Source: Alphaproteobacteria bacterium
GTDB taxonomy: Bacteria; Pseudomonadota; Alphaproteobacteria; Micavibrionales; CSBR16-224
DNA: 8,592 bases
NCBI GenBank assembly: GCA_007116755.1
Contig: SKHU01000140.1
Location: 1 to 8,592, forward strand
Direction of reading: 5' to 3'
Shown: positions 1 through 6,302 of the stretch, in pieces
Layout: each line of letters opens with the position of its first letter
How positions within the stretch are numbered: the stretch's first letter is position 1
Notes under the pieces: model-generated
Database searches by the model: none
What the model was told of the DNA's origin: nothing
Seen by the model: only the letters and a program-made list of their open reading frames with translations
Made by a program: the position numbers and the translations under genes

Positions 1-426
1 AAACAGAAGCGGAATATCGCAAACGATGATGTCATGCCCTTTTGCAGCCTGTTCTGCAACGAAATCCTCGCGGAGTTTGCCGACGACGGGGTGCAGGATT
101 TTTTCCAGAGAATCGAGTAGGGAGAGGTCGTCCAGATCGGCAAAAACCTGCGCTGCCAAGACGGTGCGGTCGATATAGTTCTGCCCGTTTTCGTCCTGTT
201 TCAGCGCATCCGGTACAAGCTTTCCAACTTCGGCAACAGCAGCGCCGCCGGGTGCAAGCGCTTCATGCACATCGTGATCGGCATTGTTGACGGGAATACC
301 CAGATCGGCAAACATTTTGCCGACCGTGGTTTTCCCCATGCCGATAGAGCCGGTGATGCCGATGACAAACGCTTTTTTATCCGTCCGGATCTTTTTCGTC
401 GGCTTGGTCGATGTTTTGCGTTTCAT
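1..426 (-). CDS. coaE: Dephospho-CoA kinase, N-terminal part (runs off the left edge)
   Basis: CoaE phosphorylates the ribose 3'-hydroxyl of dephospho-CoA with ATP, the last step of coenzyme A synthesis in the cytoplasm. The 142 residues visible carry a P-loop (GSIGMGKT, residues 26-33), the acceptor-site segment NNADHDVH (47-54), the conserved LHP (111-113) and the start of the DIPLLF motif (137-142). The family is about 200 residues, so roughly the last third lies outside the window. By recalled alignment, D50 matches the proposed catalytic D33 of the E. coli enzyme, while the preceding D31 is Asn here (N48). The ATG at 424-426 is chosen because no other start codon precedes the P-loop; it leaves a lysine-rich leader of about 19 residues not found in E. 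coli CoaE. The Shine-Dalgarno match is weak. The gene starts 50 bases inside the end of the yqgE-like gene, so translation is probably coupled to it. Confidence 0.93.
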   Translation of the reverse strand, partial: MKRKTSTKPTKKIRTDKKAFVIGITGSIGMGKTTVGKMFADLGIPVNNADHDVHEALAPGGAAVAEVGKLVPDALKQDENGQNYIDRTVLAAQVFADLDDLSLLDSLEKILHPVVGKLREDFVAEQAAKGHDIIVCDIPLLF

Positions 427-1267
427 GGCTTTTTTCCAGACGTTCCTGTAACTCATACCACAATTCTTCCGGTTGGGGTGAAAACAAAATTTCATGCTCA
501 TAGGGCAGGACGCTCCAATACCCTCTTTCCAGTTCAAGGTCCAATTGTTCACTCTTCCAGCCCGCATAGCCGAAAACTATTTTATAGGAATCGGCATCTT
601 CTCTAGAGTGAGCGGCTATAATATTGTTCAGCGCATACAAGTTTTCTGTGATGCTGGCATCTGTATCTTTGATATTTCTGGTTCTGCGCCAACTGTATCG
701 CTCTCTTGCAAAAATGATAACGGCCTCGTCCGGATCAACGGGGCCTCCCCAAAAAGCCGTCATGGGTTGATCCATATTGGGGCCTGAGAAACCGCCCGTT
801 TTTTCTGTTTCTGCAAAGGCATGGCGTCCGATAAGCTGTGCAGAGCTTCCCGGTGGACGTATGTCCAGTTTTTTATAAAGCTCTCCTGCAGTCATCGTTG
901 TGAGAGGTTTGTTGATGACATAGCCGGATGCGGTTCGTTTGTCATGACGGGTTATGAGAATAACGGTGCCGGCCATTCTGTCGCTTACATCTCCTCTCAC
1001 CTCCGGAGGGGCGCCCAGAATAGGATCCGCAACGATAAAGTGCCCGACAAGGCTGTCGGGATGGCGGTTCATGAATTGCGGCAGGCTGAACAGCAGAACG
1101 GCGATCACGATAAATGCAAGCCCTTCGGCGATTTCCGCGCGGCGGAAATTTTTGCTCGGCGGTTTTTTCTTTCTGAGTTTTTCTGCAATGGAAGCGGTAA
1201 AGCCGCGCTTTTCAGGCGAGCTTTTCTTTATATTTTGATCTGTATTTTTATCCGTTTTTTTCGGCAT
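377..1267 (-). CDS. YqgE/AlgH (UPF0301, DUF179) family protein with N-terminal membrane anchor
   Basis: The C-terminal two thirds match the UPF0301 family, whose molecular role is unsettled. Landmarks are HFIVADPILG (76-85), the ILITRHD...GYVINKPL stretch (103-122), FWGGPVDPDEAVI (172-184) and VFGYAGWKSEQLDLEL (231-246), all recognisable against the usual 'LGLVINRP', 'GGPV' and 'GYAGWGPGQLE' motifs. The family is normally about 185 residues and soluble; this one has 296. The extra N-terminus holds a lysine/arginine-rich segment (about 19-43) and one hydrophobic helix (about 49-66). By the positive-inside rule this would place the DUF179 domain in the periplasm. A charged tail (about 270-296) follows the domain. 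The ATG at 1267 follows an AAAGAGA-like ribosome site. The gene sits 88 bases after the GNAT-like gene, and its end overlaps coaE. A cleaved signal peptide is less likely because no clear cleavage site follows the helix. Confidence 0.87.
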   Translation of the reverse strand: MPKKTDKNTDQNIKKSSPEKRGFTASIAEKLRKKKPPSKNFRRAEIAEGLAFIVIAVLLFSLPQFMNRHPDSLVGHFIVADPILGAPPEVRGDVSDRMAGTVILITRHDKRTASGYVINKPLTTMTAGELYKKLDIRPPGSSAQLIGRHAFAETEKTGGFSGPNMDQPMTAFWGGPVDPDEAVIIFARERYSWRRTRNIKDTDASITENLYALNNIIAAHSREDADSYKIVFGYAGWKSEQLDLELERGYWSVLPYEHEILFSPQPEELWYELQERLEKSHETQNIDQADEKDPDG

Positions 1268-1355
1268 TGGGCATATCTCTTTCGATGCGCTCGGGTGCTA
1301 AAAAACAAGTCATTTTGTTTCACGTTATGTCACGATAGTGGCGACGCCTTGATAT

Positions 1356-2099
1356 TCAAGCCGGGCCGCGGGGGAGCCTGTTGCGTGCGTCTTTGACCGG
1401 CCGGGCTGCATCGGGCGTTTTCGCGGTACGATAATCTTTTTTTGCCAGTTTTTCAAGCGTCGGGATAAAGTGTTTGCCCAGCGGAGATTTACTGAAATCC
1501 AGTTCAAACTCTTCTTTGGTCTTTTTGTTGACGATGACGGGGTTCTTGACACGTTCAAGAAATTTGCGGGCAAGTTCGGGCATCAGTTCTGCGCCGGCGT
1601 AAAGCCAGTCCACGTTTTTCCCGGCATCTTCGGGGGCAAGAATACCGTTAACACCTTTGACCATATCCGCAGGCGGTGCAGTATAATCCTTGCAGCCGAA
1701 TTTGTGGAACACATATTTGGAATGGTTGTTGGTCGGGTCGATTTCGATAACAAAACGGTCTTCCGGCGGTTCCAGCAGAAAGGCGTGCAGCAGTTGCGCC
1801 CCCGCCAGCACATCGAACAGCCCCATATTCTGCATGAGTACATGGGTGGAGCCGATTTCCGTCCATTGATGGCTGTCATTGCCGTTTTTGTCTTTGCCTG
1901 TGACGGGATAGGCAATTGATATGGCCTGAATATCGCCGTTATCATCTTCCAGCATGGTCACGGCACCGGATTTTATGCGTTCCGTCATGGTCTTGCGGTC
2001 GCGTTTGGCAACGAATTTATGCGTATGCGTGTCGTAAAAATCAAGAATCTTTTGCAAATCCTGATCGGTGGATTGCTTTAAATAAAGCTTTTTGCGCAT
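1356..2099 (-). CDS. GNAT-fold acetyltransferase-like protein, substrate unknown
   Basis: I do not recognise a named family for this 247-residue protein, but the first 140 residues follow the GNAT plan. There is an opening strand-helix (KLYLKQSTDQDLQKIL, 4-19), a pair of strands holding a turn at EDDNGD (51-56), a strand at about 79-88 (WTEIGSTHVL), a helix with GAQLLHAFLL (100-109), and the signature-like FVIEIDPTNNHSKYVFHKFGCKDY region (116-139), which resembles the 'N..a...yek.GF' end of GNAT domains. The usual acetyl-CoA-binding Q/R-x-x-G-x-G/A loop is not clear, so activity is uncertain. The C-terminal hundred residues (about 145-247) are not GNAT-like, are rich in lysine and arginine, and match nothing I know. 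The ATG at 2099 is preceded by an AGGAT ribosome site. It is the first gene of a leftward set with the YqgE-like gene and coaE, and it is divergent from kdsD. Confidence 0.7.
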   Translation of the reverse strand: MRKKLYLKQSTDQDLQKILDFYDTHTHKFVAKRDRKTMTERIKSGAVTMLEDDNGDIQAISIAYPVTGKDKNGNDSHQWTEIGSTHVLMQNMGLFDVLAGAQLLHAFLLEPPEDRFVIEIDPTNNHSKYVFHKFGCKDYTAPPADMVKGVNGILAPEDAGKNVDWLYAGAELMPELARKFLERVKNPVIVNKKTKEEFELDFSKSPLGKHFIPTLEKLAKKDYRTAKTPDAARPVKDARNRLPRGPA

Positions 2100-2136
2100 G
2101 GTTTATCCTGCCTGTCCTGATAAAAAAATATCATCC

Positions 2137-2165
2137 ATGATGCACTGCACGGCGTTTCTTGTAAA
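2137..2165 (-). promoter_or_regulatory. Possible sigma70-type promoter for the leftward GNAT-like gene
   Basis: On the minus strand, TTTACA (2165-2160) is followed after 17 bases by CATCAT (2142-2137). The first box matches TTGACA at five of six bases, the second matches TATAAT at only four. A start site near 2130 would leave a leader of about 30 bases before the ATG at 2099. This is the only reasonable pair I find in the gap, and it is tentative. Confidence 0.28.
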
Positions 2166-2184
2166 GCTGTGTTTTTCAGAAAAC

Positions 2185-2211
2185 TTGACGATAACGTAAA
2201 AATCCTATAGT
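2185..2211 (+). promoter_or_regulatory. Probable sigma70-type promoter of the kdsD-lptCAB operon
   Basis: TTGACG (2185-2190) lies upstream of TATAGT (2206-2211), each one base from consensus. The spacer is 15 bases, shorter than the usual 17; a shifted -10 box TAGTAC (2208-2213) gives 17 but matches less well. The leader to the kdsD ATG at 2249 would be about 30 bases. The position, in a divergent gap and ahead of four same-strand genes, supports an operon promoter. Confidence 0.5.
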
Positions 2212-2238
2212 ACAAAAGAACCGGAAAAAAACAAAAAC

Positions 2239-2243
2239 GGAGG
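2239..2243 (+). promoter_or_regulatory. Ribosome binding site fixing the kdsD start
   Basis: GGAGG lies 5 bases before the ATG at 2249. It is the strongest Shine-Dalgarno match in the window and favours this start over the in-frame ATG at 2267. Confidence 0.6.
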
Positions 2244-2248
2244 GCGGT

Positions 2249-3319
2249 ATGTATCCGCGGGACGAGATGATCAAAACAGCCGGAACAGATACGGGCGCAG
2301 CAGAAAAAAGCACAACGAAACAGCAGGATGCAGAGGCGGATGTCCCTGCAGGGAATCGCTGTGCCGCCCGGGTTTTATACCATGAAGCCGAAGCGCTGCA
2401 GGCGCTGGCGGAAAAGATTTTTTCCGACCGGAATTTTTCGGATGCTGTCGATCTGATCGTGAATATCGAAGGTCGCGTCATTGTAACCGGCATGGGCAAA
2501 AGCGGACATATTGCCCGCAAAATCGCCGCAACGATGGCCTCAACGGGAACGCCCGCTTTTTTCGTGCATCCCGGTGAAGCCAGTCACGGCGATATGGGGA
2601 TGATTGTGCGCGGCGATGTTGTGCTGGCGCTGTCCAATTCCGGAGAAAGTCGCGAGCTTGGCGATCTTATCCAATATACGCGCCGTTTTGCTATTCCGTT
2701 AATCGGTTTGACCAGCCGCCCGTCTTCGACGCTCGGCGGCAGTGCGGATCTTGCGCTGTTGCTGCCCGAATTGCCGGAGGCCTGCCCGAACGGTCTGGCG
2801 CCGACAACTTCGACAACAATGGCGCTGGCGCTGGGAGATGCTCTGGCCGTCGCACTTTTGGAGCGCCGCGGTTTTTCTGCCGATGATTTTCAAATTTACC
2901 ATCCCGGCGGCAAGCTGGGACAGCAGCTGATGCGTGTTTCCGAAATTATGCACGGCGGGACGGATGTCCCCCTTGTCGATATGAACACGACGTTGCCGGA
3001 AACATTTACCGTGATGAGCGAGAAAGGCTTCGGCGCAGTCGGTCTGACCGATGCGGACGGAAAATTGGCGGGTATTATTACGGACGGCGATATTCGCCGC
3101 CATATCAGCGCCGATCTTTTGACAAAGACTGCGGCGGAGATTATGACGCAAAAGCCGAAAACCGTATTGCCTGACACGCTGGTCGGCGAGGCAATGGCCG
3201 TGATGAATGATGTAAAAGGGCGTTTCCGCCGCATCACCTGCCTGTTTGTCGTGGACGGTGATGGCCGTCCGGTCGGTATTTTGCATTTGCATGATTGTTT
3301 AAAAGCAGGATTTTCTTGA
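2249..3319 (+). CDS. kdsD: Arabinose-5-phosphate isomerase (KdsD/KpsF family)
   Basis: KdsD converts ribulose-5-phosphate to arabinose-5-phosphate, the entry step to Kdo, the sugar that joins lipid A to the LPS core; it is cytoplasmic. The 356 residues contain a SIS sugar-isomerase domain (about 60-200) with VTGMGKSGH (79-87) and SNSGESRE (129-136), then two CBS domains (about 233-290 and 297-355). The four catalytic residues I recall for E. coli KdsD (K59, E111, E152, H193) map to K84, E136, E177 and H218 with a constant offset of 25, so the protein should be active. The offset reflects a polar, probably disordered N-terminal extension. CBS domains often bind nucleotides and may tune activity. 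It is the first gene of the rightward operon, and its stop codon overlaps the likely lptC start. KpsF-like paralogues share this architecture, but the lpt context points to KdsD. Confidence 0.96.
   Translation: MYPRDEMIKTAGTDTGAAEKSTTKQQDAEADVPAGNRCAARVLYHEAEALQALAEKIFSDRNFSDAVDLIVNIEGRVIVTGMGKSGHIARKIAATMASTGTPAFFVHPGEASHGDMGMIVRGDVVLALSNSGESRELGDLIQYTRRFAIPLIGLTSRPSSTLGGSADLALLLPELPEACPNGLAPTTSTTMALALGDALAVALLERRGFSADDFQIYHPGGKLGQQLMRVSEIMHGGTDVPLVDMNTTLPETFTVMSEKGFGAVGLTDADGKLAGIITDGDIRRHISADLLTKTAAEIMTQKPKTVLPDTLVGEAMAVMNDVKGRFRRITCLFVVDGDGRPVGILHLHDCLKAGFS
3307..3310 (+). promoter_or_regulatory. AGGA ribosome site that suggests a TTG start for lptC
   Basis: AGGA ends 5 bases before a TTG at 3316 that overlaps the kdsD stop as TTGA. 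The next in-frame ATG (3328) is 17 bases from AGGA and has no better site of its own, so the TTG start with stop-start coupling is favoured but not certain. Confidence 0.4.
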
Positions 3320-4086
3320 GCAGTTATATGACCGCTGAAAACCATGCCGGCCGTGACTGGCTGCATACAGCCGGAAACAGCACGTCAGGCCTGAAACAGC
3401 TTCAGCAGGGACGTCGCCATACGGCGATGGTCAAGACGCTGAAAACCGTTCTGGTTCTGGCTGCAGCTTTGCTTTGCGCATTGCTGGTTTACAACCTCAC
3501 GGCCAGTGAAGATGACCGCTCCCTTGCCGTATCCGGTGTCGGCGGTGCGGTGCAGCAGAGCCAGACGGCGGATACGCCCGCACAGCCTCCCGCACGGGGA
3601 ACGCCCGAACCGCTTGCCGCCGTTTCGGCGCAGAGCGAGATTGCCATGATCGGTGCGCGGTACGGCGGAATGGACAATAAGGGACGCCCTTTTACCATTA
3701 CGGCGGATTCGGCATCGCGCTCCCCTGACATGCCTGACATCATAAATCTGCAAAAACCGATGGCCGATATTCTGCTGGCCGATAGCGGCTGGATCGCTGT
3801 GGAAAGTTTGCGCGGTGTGTATATGCAGGATCATATGCAGCTGTTTCTGCATGAAAACGTACGTTTTTTCCATGATACGGGTTATGAGATGCATACGGGG
3901 GATTTGCATATTGACCTGAAAACAAGTATGGTGCGCGGCACAACGCCTGTTTCCGGACACGGTCCGGCCGGTGCCGTTGAAGCCGGAGGGATGGTGTTTG
4001 ATCCGAGTGAAGACAAGATCATATTTAACGGGCCGGCACGCTTGACGCTGTTTTTGCCGACCAAAGATATTTTTCTGGAGCCGTAG
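3316..4086 (+). CDS. lptC: LPS export component LptC
   Basis: LptC is the single-span inner-membrane protein that takes LPS from the LptBFG transporter and passes it to LptA in the periplasm. From the TTG at 3316 the product is 256 residues: a cytoplasmic segment of about 40, one membrane helix (about 44-60, VLVLAAALLCALLVYN core), a flexible Pro/Ala/Gln/Thr-rich linker (about 64-105), then the LptC beta-jellyroll domain (about 108-245). The domain opens with ARYGGMDNKGRPFTITAD and ends with GHGPAGAVEAGGMVF followed by IIFNGPARL, both typical LptC landmarks. Start options are TTG 3316 (ribosome site, 4-base overlap with kdsD), ATG 3328 and the unsupported ATG 3295. E. coli LptC is about 190 residues and lacks the long N-terminus and linker, as in many alphaproteobacterial versions. 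lptA follows after 18 bases. Confidence 0.9.
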   Translation: MSSYMTAENHAGRDWLHTAGNSTSGLKQLQQGRRHTAMVKTLKTVLVLAAALLCALLVYNLTASEDDRSLAVSGVGGAVQQSQTADTPAQPPARGTPEPLAAVSAQSEIAMIGARYGGMDNKGRPFTITADSASRSPDMPDIINLQKPMADILLADSGWIAVESLRGVYMQDHMQLFLHENVRFFHDTGYEMHTGDLHIDLKTSMVRGTTPVSGHGPAGAVEAGGMVFDPSEDKIIFNGPARLTLFLPTKDIFLEP

Positions 4087-4104
4087 TTAAAGAGTTAGAG
4101 AATA

Positions 4105-4932
4105 ATGCAAAAGAATACAAACATATTGCGGTTTTTGGCGGTGTTTCTCTGTGCCGTATTTGCGCTGTCTTCTCCCTTATCCGCATTTGCCGAAGAGGGC
4201 GGGGATGATGCGCGCCAGCCGGTTGAAATCTCGGCCGAACAGGCGCTGGAATGGGATCGCGCCGGCAGCCGTTATATTGCGCGTGGCAATGTCGAGGTGC
4301 GTCAGGGCGGAACAGCTATTTATGCCGATGTAATGTATGCCTATTACGGCGGCGACGAAGGTGGTGCGACAAGCATTTCCCGTATTGAAATGCAGGGCAA
4401 TGTCCGCGTGGCGGCCGACCCCTATACGGCTTACGGCGAAGAGGGCGTTTACGAGATTGCATCGGGAACAGCGCGACTGACCGGAGAGGGTTTGAGAATC
4501 GTGACCCCGGATGAAACGATTACGGCGCGTGATGTTTTGCAATATACGCGCGATGCGCAGAAATTCGAGGCTGTCGGGGCGGCGCGCGTGGTGCGCGGCA
4601 CACATGTTCTGGATGCCGACCGTTTGACGGCGGAATTCAAGGACGCAGCAGGAGGCGGACTGACACTGGATCGCCTGCGTGCAGACGGGAATGTTGTTCT
4701 TTCAACGGAGCGTGAGAAAATCCGCGGGCAAAAGGCGGTTTATAATGCCGCGACCGAAACAGCGGTGATGACGGGGGATGTGCGGATCGAGCAGGGGCAT
4801 AACGTGTTGCGCGGCGAAGAGGCCCATATGGATATGAAGACCGGTATCAGCCAGCTCGTTGCTGTTCCGGAAACCCGCGGTGGAGACGGGCGCGTACGCG
4901 GAATTTTTTATCCCGCACCGCCGTCAAATTAG
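4105..4932 (+). CDS. lptA: Periplasmic LPS bridge protein LptA (OstA-like)
   Basis: LptA polymerises into a beta-jellyroll bridge carrying LPS from LptC to LptD across the periplasm. The 275-residue product starts with a signal peptide (hydrophobic 9-22, SAFA before a cleavage site near residue 29). The mature part shows the OstA/LptA pattern of repeated strands with short GNV or GDV turns at 61-63, 98-100, 195-197 and 224-226, and phrases such as YIARGNVEVRQGG (57-69) and IRGQKAVYNAATETAVMTGDV (206-226). The mature protein, about 246 residues, is clearly longer than the roughly 160 of E. coli LptA, so one chain may carry more jellyroll strands. The ATG at 4105 follows a modest AGAG site. It lies 18 bases after lptC and 67 bases before the preferred lptB start. 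LptD's N-terminal domain shares this fold, but the size and context fit LptA. Confidence 0.92.
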   Translation: MQKNTNILRFLAVFLCAVFALSSPLSAFAEEGGDDARQPVEISAEQALEWDRAGSRYIARGNVEVRQGGTAIYADVMYAYYGGDEGGATSISRIEMQGNVRVAADPYTAYGEEGVYEIASGTARLTGEGLRIVTPDETITARDVLQYTRDAQKFEAVGAARVVRGTHVLDADRLTAEFKDAAGGGLTLDRLRADGNVVLSTEREKIRGQKAVYNAATETAVMTGDVRIEQGHNVLRGEEAHMDMKTGISQLVAVPETRGGDGRVRGIFYPAPPSN

Positions 4933-4934
4933 TG

Positions 4935-4940
4935 TATAAT
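4935..4940 (+). promoter_or_regulatory. Perfect TATAAT box after lptA, possible internal promoter for lptB
   Basis: A consensus TATAAT begins 2 bases after the lptA stop. I see no convincing -35 box at 16-18 bases upstream, where the sequence is GC-rich lptA coding DNA, so this may be chance. Confidence 0.2.
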
Positions 4941-4947
4941 AAAGTTT

Positions 4948-4968
4948 TGCCGCCGGACAGGTGCGGCA
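4948..4968 (+). other. Inverted repeat (hairpin) in the lptA-lptB gap
   Basis: TGCCGC (4948-4953) pairs perfectly with GCGGCA (4963-4968) around a 9-base loop. No T-run follows, so it is not a standard terminator. It could stabilise or process the transcript or slow polymerase between lptA and lptB. It also covers the GTG at 4961, making that a poor lptB start. Confidence 0.35.
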
Positions 4969-4999
4969 GCAGGATCAATGCAAGGCAGTATGCAGGACT

Positions 5000-5806
5000 A
5001 TGGCAGACGATAAAATTACAGATAAGAAGACACAGGAAAAGGTGACGGAACTGCATCAAAAGCCGCGCCTTGTCAGCAAAAGCGATAGCGGGCTGGATGT
5101 TTCGCATATTGTCAAATATTACCGCAAGCGCCGTATTCTGCATGATGTCAGTTTTTACGTCCGTCAGGGCGAAGCTGTCGGGCTTTTGGGGCCGAACGGC
5201 GCGGGAAAAACCACGAGTTTTTATATTGTCACCGGCCTGATCAATGCCGATGGCGGCAAGGTGTCACTGGATGGCGAGGATATTACGCATCTGCCGATGT
5301 ATCGCCGCGCCCGTATGGGAATAGGATATTTGCCGCAGGAAACCTCGATTTTTCGCGGTTTGAGCGTTGAGGACAATATCCGCTCCATCATCCAGATCAC
5401 GGAGGAGGATGCCGACCGCCGCGAGCAGATACTGGAATCGCTGCTGGCGGAGTTTTCCATTTCACATTTGCGGCAGACCCCGGCGCTGGCGCTGTCGGGC
5501 GGCGAGCGCCGCCGTGTCGAAATCGCGCGGTGTCTGGCCTCGCGTCCGAAATTCGTATTGCTGGACGAGCCTTTGGCCGGTATTGACCCGATCGCCGTCA
5601 GCGATATCCGTGAATTGGTCAAACATCTGAAGAACCGCGGTATCGGCGTTTTGATTACCGACCATAATGTGCGCGATACGCTGGATGTTGTCGATCGTGC
5701 CTATATTCTGCATGACGGGCGCGTTTTGATGCAGGGAACGCCACAGGATATCGTCAGTCACAAGGATGTCCGTCGCGTCTATCTCGGCGAAAAATTCAGC
5801 CTTTAA
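5000..5806 (+). CDS. lptB: LPS transport ABC ATPase LptB
   Basis: LptB is the cytoplasmic ATPase that powers LPS extraction by LptFG. From the ATG at 5000 the product has 268 residues with every ABC motif intact: Walker A GPNGAGKTT (64-72), Q-loop LPQE (Q113), signature LSGGERRRVEIAR (165-177), Walker B FVLLDEP (185-191, E190) and switch histidine in TDHNVRDT (H222). The C-terminal RRVYLGEKFSL and the GIGYLPQE phrase are LptB hallmarks that separate it from the related branched-chain amino acid ATPases. About 27 extra polar N-terminal residues precede the domain compared with the 241-residue E. coli protein. An upstream GTG at 4961 would add 13 more, but lies within a hairpin; AGGA sits only 2 bases before the ATG, so the start is not settled. 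It is the last gene of the rightward operon; the next gene points the other way. Confidence 0.96.
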   Translation: MADDKITDKKTQEKVTELHQKPRLVSKSDSGLDVSHIVKYYRKRRILHDVSFYVRQGEAVGLLGPNGAGKTTSFYIVTGLINADGGKVSLDGEDITHLPMYRRARMGIGYLPQETSIFRGLSVEDNIRSIIQITEEDADRREQILESLLAEFSISHLRQTPALALSGGERRRVEIARCLASRPKFVLLDEPLAGIDPIAVSDIRELVKHLKNRGIGVLITDHNVRDTLDVVDRAYILHDGRVLMQGTPQDIVSHKDVRRVYLGEKFSL

Positions 5807-5811
5807 TTTTT
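5790..5811. terminator. Weak AT-only hairpin between convergent lptB and membrane-protein genes
   Basis: AAAAATT (5790-5796) pairs with AATTTTT (5805-5811) around an 8-base loop and spans both stop codons. The stem is entirely A-T. A further T-run follows at 5815-5820. It may be a weak terminator, but it is not a convincing one. Confidence 0.22.
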
Positions 5812-6265
5812 ACTGTTTTTTGATCTCCGGCCCCCAGCGCTCGACCAGGTTTTGTTCCTGTTTCAGCAGGCGCTGGATGCGCATTTCCGCTTTGCTGACA
5901 ACAACCAGTGCGACAAAGCGGGTTGCAGCGAGATAGATAATCCAGCCGATTGCCGCAGCCGCATAAGCCATCAGAAGCGTCATCGGTTGCAAGGCCAGAT
6001 TCAGGGCAAAAACAGGGTCATGGTTTGCCTCAACGACTTCAAGCCAGCGCGGAACGGCGCCGGTCAGATTTGCGGCACCGACGGTGACACCGAGTGTGCG
6101 CGGCAGGTTTCGGTCGACAAAGAATGCGATAAATGTCGGAATCAGGCAGATCAGCAAAAACACGGCAGAGCCGGCAAAGAAAAAACCGGTCAACGCCAGC
6201 GCGGCAAGAACACTAAGCGCATGTATCAGGCCGCTGCTTTGTTTCGGGGGTGTTTTTTTTGCCAT
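5810..6265 (-). CDS. Small multi-span membrane protein, function unknown
   Basis: The product has 151 residues. After a short lysine-rich start come two adjacent hydrophobic helices (about 13-31 and 33-50, rich in Phe, Leu and Ala), a loop with RNLPRTLGVTVGAANLTG (52-69) and RWLEVVEANHD (73-83), then a long hydrophobic stretch (about 94-124, one long or two short helices containing AIGWIIYLAATRFVALVVV). The C-terminal tail (125-151) is charged and likely helical, ending LVERWGPEIKKQ. It reminds me of an uncharacterised alphaproteobacterial membrane protein type with a conserved 'LVExWG' ending, but I cannot name a family. The ATG at 6265 has only a weak GGAA-type ribosome site. It lies 37 bases downstream of the pseudokinase gene on the same strand, so the two are probably co-transcribed. 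It ends 3 bases from the lptB stop. Confidence 0.8.
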   Translation of the reverse strand: MAKKTPPKQSSGLIHALSVLAALALTGFFFAGSAVFLLICLIPTFIAFFVDRNLPRTLGVTVGAANLTGAVPRWLEVVEANHDPVFALNLALQPMTLLMAYAAAAIGWIIYLAATRFVALVVVSKAEMRIQRLLKQEQNLVERWGPEIKKQ

Positions 6266-6302
6266 CGCTGCTTTTTTCCGTTTTATTACATTTTTGACCG
6301 GT

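Noticed and set aside
1300..1319. AAACAAG...TTTGTTT inverted repeat between the yqgE-like and GNAT-like genes
   Set aside because: It is a short, almost entirely A-T pairing with no adjoining T-run typical of a terminator.
821..1396. 191-codon rightward open frame antisense to the yqgE-like gene
   Set aside because: The opposite strand shows clear UPF0301 motifs, and the frame's translation is Cys/Arg/Phe-rich without family features.
2699..3292. 197-codon leftward open frame within kdsD
   Set aside because: It lies wholly inside a well-supported kdsD gene and its product is Gln/Arg/His-rich shadow sequence.
4961..4999. GTG at 4961 as the lptB start
   Set aside because: It falls inside the 4948-4968 hairpin, and the 13 extra residues have no family support. 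The ATG at 5000 is preferred, though its ribosome site is close.
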